DNA from: Diadema setosum
Lineage: Eukaryota; Echinodermata; Echinoidea; Diadematoida; Diadematidae
Length of the DNA stretch: 64,000 nt
Assembly (NCBI GenBank): GCA_033980235.1
Contig: CM067064.1
Coordinates: forward strand, 5,807,001 to 5,871,000
Direction of reading: 5' to 3'
The notes under the pieces are model-generated. The model had not been told where the DNA came from and searched no databases. It saw nothing but the letters and a program-made list of their open reading frames with translations. How positions within the stretch are numbered: position 1 is the first letter of the stretch; each line of letters begins with the position of its first letter. The position numbers were made by a program, and so were the translations under genes. Positions 57,224-64,000 of this stretch are shown here, piece after piece.

Positions 57224-59506
57224 GTATATATAATCTATTACAAACACACACGAGGGGACGGACAAATCACAGGTAACGCGCCGTGGAAAAAAAAAAACTG
57301 AATAAAAAAACAAACGAGAACATGGAAGGTAATAGTTGATAATCCAGTACTTACGAATATCATAATCGCGCAGAGTGCTTTTGAAATTGCCCTTATTGAT
57401 ATCTACTGTAGTGGTCATGGATGCAACCATTTCCAATGACCTAATCAGAATATGCGACAAGTTTCATAAGAATACGAGGTGAGACTCGTCAGAATACAAG
57501 ACAAGTTTCAACACCAAATACCAACATGCCATAATTTAATTTTACTCTATTGATAGCCGAAAAGGATTAACTTCACATCTGTGGAGCCATATTATTGGCG
57601 ACCACAAGCATTATTTTCTAACAATTATGCATAGAGACATTTTCAGTCGTATCTTTCTTTGTGTTTGTACGTTTCAGGATGATGTCAATATCACTTCTTT
57701 TTTTCCAGTTCGTGTTAAAGTTCCGTTTGAGACATATCAGAATATCTCAGTATATTACAATACCATTGTGACAAGCATTCTGGATGTCAATAACTTTTGG
57801 CTGATTCGACAAATTCGCTCAGCTGAGTTGAATTTAAGAATACGAATTATTGCTTTTTACCCTGCATGGGTTTAACACCCCGCTTCCCGTTAGAGCACAA
57901 TACTTCACCATTTCAGTATAAGGAAATGTTAAGGAGTTTCCGTTCATACAGGACATTTATAGATGTCCGAAAACCTTCAAAGACCTTCAGCACCCTCGAA
58001 ATAGGGTAAGACCATCAATTTATTTTTAAGTTACCATTAAGAAAAAATATATTAACACTGGAATTTCTGCCACTTATCTCGGACGTCTAAAAACCCTAAC
58101 GAATAGACGAATTTCAACAACCAAGTTTCGAGGGTGCTGAATAGGGCCTAAAATTTACCAATTTTTGACACTTATTTTGGCGGTCATCTTGGACATCTCA
58201 AAACCCTTAAAAAAAAAAAAAAAAAAATTGCATCAACCAGGTTCGGATTCAGCACCCTCGAAATAGAGTAAAACCGCCAATTGTTTTCAATTTTACACCA
58301 TTTAGAAGGTAATACAGGGCTTACATGGAAATTTTTGTTTTTGACCATCTTTATTATCTCAAAACCTTCAAGGAAGTTAGAGCTGTATCCTGGAGCTTCA
58401 AATTCAGCAAACTCAAAATAGTGTAAAACCACCAACTGTTTTATATTTTACACCATTTAGAAGGAAATAGGGGGTCTACATATGAATTTCCGATTTTGGC
58501 GGTCATTTTTGGCGACCATCTTTATCATCTCAAAACCCTTAAGGATGCAAGAGTTGTATCCTGGGCTTCGGATTCAGCACACTCAAAATAAGATAAAAAC
58601 CAACAATTGCTTTCAAATTGTCACCATTTAGAAGGAAATACATGGGAACTTCCGTTTTGGGCGGCCATTTTAACGGCCATATTGAATATCTCAAAGTCTT
58701 CAACAATGCAGGAGTTGCACCATCTAGATTATGATTCAGCACCCTCGAGATAGGGTAAAACCATCAATTGTTTTCAATTTCTCACCATTTAGAAGGAAAT
58801 ACGTGGGAATTTTCGGTTTTGGTGGCCATTTTGGCGGCCATCTTGAATATCTCAAAATCCTCAAGGATGCAAGATTTGCATCATCCAGATTCGGATTCAG
58901 CACCCTCGAAATGGGGTAAAACCATCAATTGTTTTCAACATCTCACCATTTAGAAGGAAATACGTGGTAATTTCCGGTTTTGGTGGCCATTTTGGCGGCC
59001 ATCTTGAATATCTCAAAATCCTCAGGATGCAAGATTTGCATCATCCAGATTCGGATTCAGCACCCTCGAAATGGGGTAAAACCATCAATTGTTTTCAACA
59101 TCTCACCATTCAGAAGGAGATACGTGAGAATTTTCGGTTTTGGCGGCCATTTTGGTGGCCATCTTGAATATCTCAAAACCCTCAAGGATGCAGGAGTTGC
59201 ATCATCCAGATTCGGATTCAGCACCCTCGAAATAAGGTAAAACCATCATGTTTTCAACATCTCACCATTTAGAAGGAAATACGTGGGAATTTCCGGTTTT
59301 GGCGGCCATTTTGGCGGCCATCTTGAATATCTCAAAACCCTCAAGCATGCAAGAGTTGCATCATCCAGATTCGGATTCAGCACCCCCGAAATAGGCTAAA
59401 ACCATCAAAAAACATTGGGTGGACGGTAAAACAAGGTTGAGCCTCTGGCACCCAGACTATCTATGGGAAATGCGTGTTGTAGCAAAATCAGTCCGTCCTC
59501 AACGGG
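55923..59506. mobile_element. piggyBac-like foldback element at TTAA, with repeated arms
   Basis: Left end CCCGTTGAGGACG, right end CGTCCTCAACGGG, flanked by TTAA (55919-55922 and 59507-59510). Removing it rejoins an interrupted repeat unit of the surrounding domain. A CCC...GGG terminus at TTAA is typical of piggyBac. Arms consist of about 160-bp units with 'tgctgaatccgaatctgga', 'caagatggccgcc' and 'ccttctaaatggtg': four on the left (56051-56700) and about eight inverted on the right (58240-59400). The central spacer (about 56700-57960) has an A/T run and (TA)n and no transposase. Confidence 0.8.
57168..57217. repeat. (TA)n microsatellite
   Basis: Uninterrupted TA run of about 50 bp in the spacer of the piggyBac-like foldback. 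Confidence 0.95.
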
Positions 59507-59691
59507 TTAAACATTGTATTCCAATTCTAAAAATGCAAAAGCTCCGTCGTTTGGGAGGGGGCTATCCCTCCCAACCCCGCCTTCTCAACGTCCTTACATT
59601 TATCACACAGTGATGATGCATACCTAAAACAAGAGCTGATTATACCCCGATTTAATGGTCATTCACATTTCTGTGAATATTCATCTTTCAT

Positions 59692-61877
59692 CAACGGCGT
59701 AGCCAGGATTTGATCTTAGGGGGGGGGGGGGGGCGGTTAGTCTGCGAGGGAGGGAAGCGACCGAGCCCGAGCGAGCGGAGCGAGCGAGGGAGGAGGGTGT
59801 GGGAGGGGGGTTTCCCCCCTCCCACGGTAAGAACTTTTTGCATTTTGATGTTGTAAATGGTGAAATTTGATGCATGTTTTTGCGCGTTTTATCGACGTGA
59901 AACAGTCCCACTTTTTTAAGGTAGCAGTATATTTTAGTGTAGATTATTATTGAACAATTTGCCTATAAAATGGTATAATTTGAATACACTTCTTGTGTTA
60001 ATTCTTTTCACTGAATATCATGAACGCGACTGAACCCGAGCGAGCGGAGCGAGCGAGGGTGGAGGGGAGGGTGTGGGAGGGGGGTGTCCCCCCTCCCACG
60101 GTAAGAACTTTTTGCATTTTGATGTTGCAAATGGTGAAATTTGATGCATGTTTTTGCGCGTTTTATCGACGAGAAACAGTCCCACTTGTTTAAGATAGCA
60201 GTATATTTTGATGTAGATTATTATTGAACAATTATTTTGCCTATAAAATGGTACAATTTGAATACACTTCTTGTGTTAATTCTTTTCACTGAATATCATG
60301 AACGCGACTGAACCCGAGCGAGCGGAGCGAGCGAAGGGGGAGGGGAGGGTGTGGGAGGGGGGGGGGGGGTCCCCCCTCCCACGGTAAGAACTTTTTGCAT
60401 TTTAATGTTGCAAATGGTGAAATTTGATGCATGTTTTTGCGCGTTTTATCGACGAGAAACAGTCCCACTTCTTTAAGATAGCAGTATATTTTGATGTAGA
60501 TTATTATTGAACAATTATTTTGCCTATAAAATGGTACAATTTGAATACACTTCTTGTGTTAATTCTTTTCACTGAATATCATGAACGCGACTGAACCCGA
60601 GCGAGCGGAGCGAGCGAAGGGGGAGGGGAGGGTGTGGGAGGGGGGTGTCCCCCCTCCCACGGTAAGAACTTTTTGCATTTTGATGTTGTAAATGGTGCAA
60701 TTTGATGCATGTTTTTGCGCGTTTTATCGACGAGAAACAGTCCCACTCGTTTAAGGTAGCAGTATATTTTGATGTAGATTATTATTGAACAATTTGCCTA
60801 TAAAATGGAACAATTAAAATACACTTCTTGTGTTAATTCTTTTCACTGAATATCATGAACGCGACTGAACCCGAGCGAGCGGAGCGAGCGAGGGGGGAGG
60901 GGAGGGTGTGGGGGGGGGGGGGTGTCCCCCCTCCCACGGTAAGAACTTTTTTTCATTTTGATGTTGTAAATAGTGTAATTTGATGCATGTTTTTGCGCGT
61001 TTTATCGACGAGAAACAGTCCCACTTGTTTCAGGTAGCAGTATATTTTGATGTAGATTATTATTGAACAATTTGCCTATATTAATGGTACTTGTGTTAAT
61101 TCTTTTCACTGAATATCATGAACGCGACTGAACCCGAGCGAGCGGAGCGAGCGAAGGGGGAGGGGAGGGTGTGGGAGGGGGGTTCCCCCCCTCCCACGGT
61201 GAGAACTTTTTGCATTTTGATGTTGCAAATGGTGCAATTTGATGCATGTTTTTGCGTGTTTTAACGAGTTTTAACTTGTTTAAGGTTGCAGTATATTTTA
61301 GTGTAGATTATTATTGAACAATTTGCCTATAAAATGGTATATCATTTAAACAATCTTCTTGTATTAATTCTTCACTGAATATCATGAACGCTGTCTGCAG
61401 TTCAGCAATTAAACAGAAAAAGCATGCACACGAGGGTGCATTAAGATAGGGGCATATCCCCTCCCACACGAAGGTGATTTTGCGTTTTCAGACCTGTAAT
61501 TCAGCGATCTGGTGCAAATTTTTGGTGCAATACTTTTTCATCGAAGTGTTAAAATCACGGAATTTAGCTCTTATTCCGAATGTGCACCATCTGTGTGTAT
61601 GTATAAAGTCTAGTGAGGTAGAGCTGAGGGGAAGGGGGATTCCCCCTCTCGCTCGCGGAGCTTTTGCGTTTTTAGAATTGAAATAAAGCGATCTGGGTAT
61701 AGCCTCAGTCTACTTCTATGCATGGCGGAAGGGGGGGGGGGGAGGGGCGGGCGAGCAGGGAGAAGGCGTGGGCGAGTGTTATCTCCACCCTTCCCTTCCA
61801 ATGGAGCTTTTGCCTTTTTAAGGTTGAAATTGAGATATCTCGTATACGCATATTTGATGGAATCAACATTTGGGAAA

Positions 61878-61916
<39 letters not shown>

Positions 61917-62335
61917 TGATGGGGGGGGGGGGCTGAGGGAGGAAAGGGTCGATTGAAAGGGGAAATTCCCCTGATAAGTCTTGTGCACTCAGAATTATTC
62001 ATATTTTTTTTTTTGTAAATCTAAAAAGTGTACTAAGCTAGGGAAAGAGGCACAGAGGGGGAGGGTTTGGGAGGGGGATACCCCCTCCCAAGCACGAGAG
62101 ATTTTGCATATTTTGAATCGAAATTCAACGATCTGGTGCACACTTTGAGTGAAATATTCAAAAAAATATCTTATTTGATGAAAGGTTGCAAAGGAGACCC
62201 GCTTCATGTGCATGCATACAATATACACGCATTTTTTTTTTTTCCGCCTCCCAAATCCCCGGTCCAAATCTTAGGGGGGGGGGGGGGGGGGGGGCGACCG
62301 CCCCCATCGCCCCCCCCCCCCCGGCTACGCCAGTG
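59692..62335. mobile_element. hAT-like element, 2.6 kb, 8-bp target duplication
   Basis: Left end CAACGGCGTAGCCAGG, right end CCGGCTACGCCAGTG. The perfect 8-bp direct repeat TCTTTCAT flanks it (59684-59691 and 62336-62343). Subterminal 'atttgatcttaggggg' on the left and 'ccaaatcttaggggg' on the right are followed by G-runs. The interior holds the six-copy tandem array, then palindromic units, and a (CA)n run (61879-61914). No transposase frame, so it is non-autonomous. Superfamily from TIR and duplication length. Confidence 0.85.
59750..61395. repeat. Tandem array, six units of about 270-285 bp
   Basis: Each unit has GAGCGAGCGGAGCGAGCG (near 59770, 60040, 60319, 60601, 60875 and 61139), then a palindrome of the type GTGGGAGGGGGG..CCCCCCTCCCAC, 'ggtaagaactttttgcat', 'gatgcatgtttttgcg', 'cgagaaacagtcccac' and 'tgaatatcatgaacgcgac'. 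Adjacent units are almost identical; the last is the most diverged. Non-coding. Confidence 0.9.
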
Positions 62336-62602
62336 TCTTTCATACTTTTTTTAAAAATTTCATCAAAAGTGTGCACCAGATCGCTGAATTTCAGGTCTGA
62401 AATCCAAAATCTCCCTCGTGTGGGAGGGGGATACCCCCTCCCACACCCTCCCCCTTAGGTCCCCTTCCATGGCCTTATACAAAGTAAAGACCAACAAACG
62501 ATTCTCTCATTTATGGGGGTAGTCCACCATGATTGTGCATCATAATTATCGTTGTAATTAAATTCTACAAATGCAAAAGCTCCGTCGCATGGTAGCCACC
62601 CA

Positions 62603-64000
62603 GTGGCGTATCTAGGGGGGGGGGGGGGCAAGGGGGGCACGTGCCCCGGGCGCCACTCCTTGGGGGCGCAAAAAAACGAAAAAAATAAACGAAGAAGAAG
62701 AAGAAAAAAAAGAAGAAAAAACGAAAAGAAGAAGAAGAAGAAGAAGAAGAAGAAAAAAAAAAAAAAAAAACTCGCCCGGAAAGGGGGGGGGGGGGGGGGA
62801 GGGTGAATGGTGGTGGGGGGGGGGGGCAGAAAACCAAATCAAACAAGATAAAAACAAAACATGATGATGACGCGGACAAAATGATAATGTTTATTGTGTT
62901 CACACAAAAATTCCATGTTCTTTGAGAGGAAATACGAAAATTTTCGGCTCGCTCGCCAAAATTTATATAAAAAAGAAGGAAGAACAAAACGTGATGATAA
63001 CAAAATGACAGTGTCTATTGTGTTCACATAGTCATTTTATATTTAGCAGGCAAAATGTTTCACGGAGCAGCGGCAGCGATTTCTTTCGTTCTGAAGCGAT
63101 CGCCAATTGGATCAAAAGACGGCGCCAACGGTTTCGAACATACGGGGGGGGGGGGTGCGCAAAAAAAACCGAATCAAACAAGATAATAACAAAACGTAAT
63201 GATGACGCGGAAATATGCAAATTTCGGCTCACTCGCTCGTACTAATTTAGAGTATTTTTTCAAGTCCTCAGTTTGTTGGTATAAATCGTATCTACAAGGC
63301 CGTCACTATATCTTGATTAGAATTGTAAGATTTAATAAGCAAAAAATGACAAGAGTTTCATGATTTGTAAGCTGAAATACAAAAATTTTCGGCTCTCTCG
63401 CTGCGCTCGCTCGCCAAAATGTGTATTTAAAAAAAAAAAAGAGAAGAGGAGAAGGGGGGCGCAAAAAAAATAAAAAAAGATAAGAAAAAAACGTAATGAT
63501 GACGCAGAAATATACAAATTTCGGCTCACTCGTTCGTACTAATTTAGAGTATTTTTTTAAGTCCTCAGTTTGTTGCGGTCGATACTATATATTGTGAGAT
63601 TTAATAAGCAAATAATGACAAGAATTCCATGTTTTGTAAGCTGAAATACAAAAATTTTCGGCTCGCTCGCTGCGCTCGCTCGCCAAAATTTATATAAAGA
63701 AAGATAAGAACAATACGTGGTGATGACGAGGACATATACAAATTTCAGCTCGCTCGCGCACACTGATTTAGAGTATTTTTTTAAAGTTCTCAGTTTTTTG
63801 ATATAAATCGTTATCTATAAGGCCGTCACTATATCTTGATTAGAATTGTAAGATTTGGTAAGCAAAAAAATGACAAGAATTCCATGCTTTGTAAGCTGAA
63901 ATGCAAAAATTTTCGATGTACTATGCGCTCGCTCGCCAAAATCTATCAAAATTCATTACATTTAAATCACTCTCAAAAGATCCCTTTTAAGTGCTTGAAA
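62603..64000. mobile_element. Probable hAT-like element, left end plus internal tandem array, cut by the window edge
   Basis: Begins CAGTGGCGTATCTAGGGGGG, close to the ends of the 59692-62335 element. Then come 'gggcgccactccttgggggcgc', a purine-rich (GAA)n tract (about 62690-62775) and G-runs. From about 62860 to 63950 roughly 260-290-bp units repeat the text 'aaaattttcggctcgctcg', 'cgctcgctcgccaaaat' and 'atgatgacgcgga'. No coding domain. The right end is outside the window. Confidence 0.55.

Larger units (their letters stand above)
53985..62602. repeat. Palindrome-centred repeat domain, units of about 170-190 bp
   Basis: Begins near 'gggggtgctgcagcacccc'. Units recur with the order: 'catcaaaagtgtgcaccagat', 'ttcaattctgaaaatgcaaaa', 'gctccctcgtgtgg', then a palindrome such as GGGAGGGGGATACCCCCTCCC (split here as GGGAGGGGG-ATA-CCCCCTCCC). 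Palindrome centres are visible near 54215, 54405, 54575, 55330, 55465, 55635, 55805, 59555, 61450, 61630, 61960, 62075 and 62425. It is interrupted by a piggyBac-like foldback (55923-59506) and a hAT-like element (59692-62335), the second of which carries units of the same kind. Small open frames here are artefacts of the symmetry. The outer right boundary is uncertain. Confidence 0.7.

Noticed and set aside
62565..62987. 140-codon minus frame rich in Phe, Ser and Pro
   Set aside because: Produced by the purine (GAA)n tract and G-runs read on the other strand.

Overview
The window looks like nuclear DNA of a marine invertebrate animal, most plausibly an echinoderm. Coding sequence is sparse, genes are split by GT-AG introns, and the rest is dense with nested mobile elements, microsatellites and foldback repeats. 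One large foldback element resembles the TU elements known from sea urchins. The echinoderm assignment is an inference; a hemichordate, cephalochordate or mollusc cannot be excluded. There is no operon, rRNA gene, CRISPR array or bacterial or organellar gene.

The only host genes I can support are three paralogues of one small family that I do not recognise. Gene A (+ strand, exons 2627-2914 and 5285-5547) is incomplete at its 5' end. Gene B (- strand, 15065 to 12355) is a complete three-exon model of 323 residues. Gene C (- strand, 49873 to 30394) is a complete three-exon model of 281 residues. Splice sites and phases agree between B and C, and the exon 2/3 junction is the same in all three. 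B and C lie in a direct segmental duplication (about 11540-15148 and 29400-49975). The shared core looks like a beta-alpha-beta fold: DVM(I/L)LC strand, TDxxDALY helix, AVIAHD strand. Only A ends in a CAAX-type prenylation motif.

Region by region: 0.8-2.5 kb has a pogo-like and a TGTGACC-family element beside gene A. 3.1-4.1 kb has a terminal-hairpin element. 7.1-7.35 kb is a tandem duplication. 11.5-15.1 kb holds gene B. 15.9-18.4 kb is a LINE with endonuclease and reverse transcriptase. 19-23.1 kb and 25.4-27.8 kb are nested inverted-repeat elements carrying LINE remnants. 30.4-49.9 kb is gene C, whose introns have swollen to 12.3 and 6.3 kb with nested elements: a terminal-hairpin element inside a TIR element, another inside a TU-like foldback, and an RLE-type LINE inside an L1-like LINE. 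50.9-53.5 kb holds short TIR elements, one carrying a hAT-like insertion. 54-64 kb is an unusual repeat domain of about 170-bp units centred on G-rich/C-rich palindromes, interrupted by a piggyBac-like foldback and by a hAT-like element carrying a six-copy tandem array.

Many insertions can be bounded from the sequence: 13-bp, 12-bp, 8-bp, 5-bp and TTAA target duplications are visible. Nesting gives an insertion order. No family identification was checked by database search.
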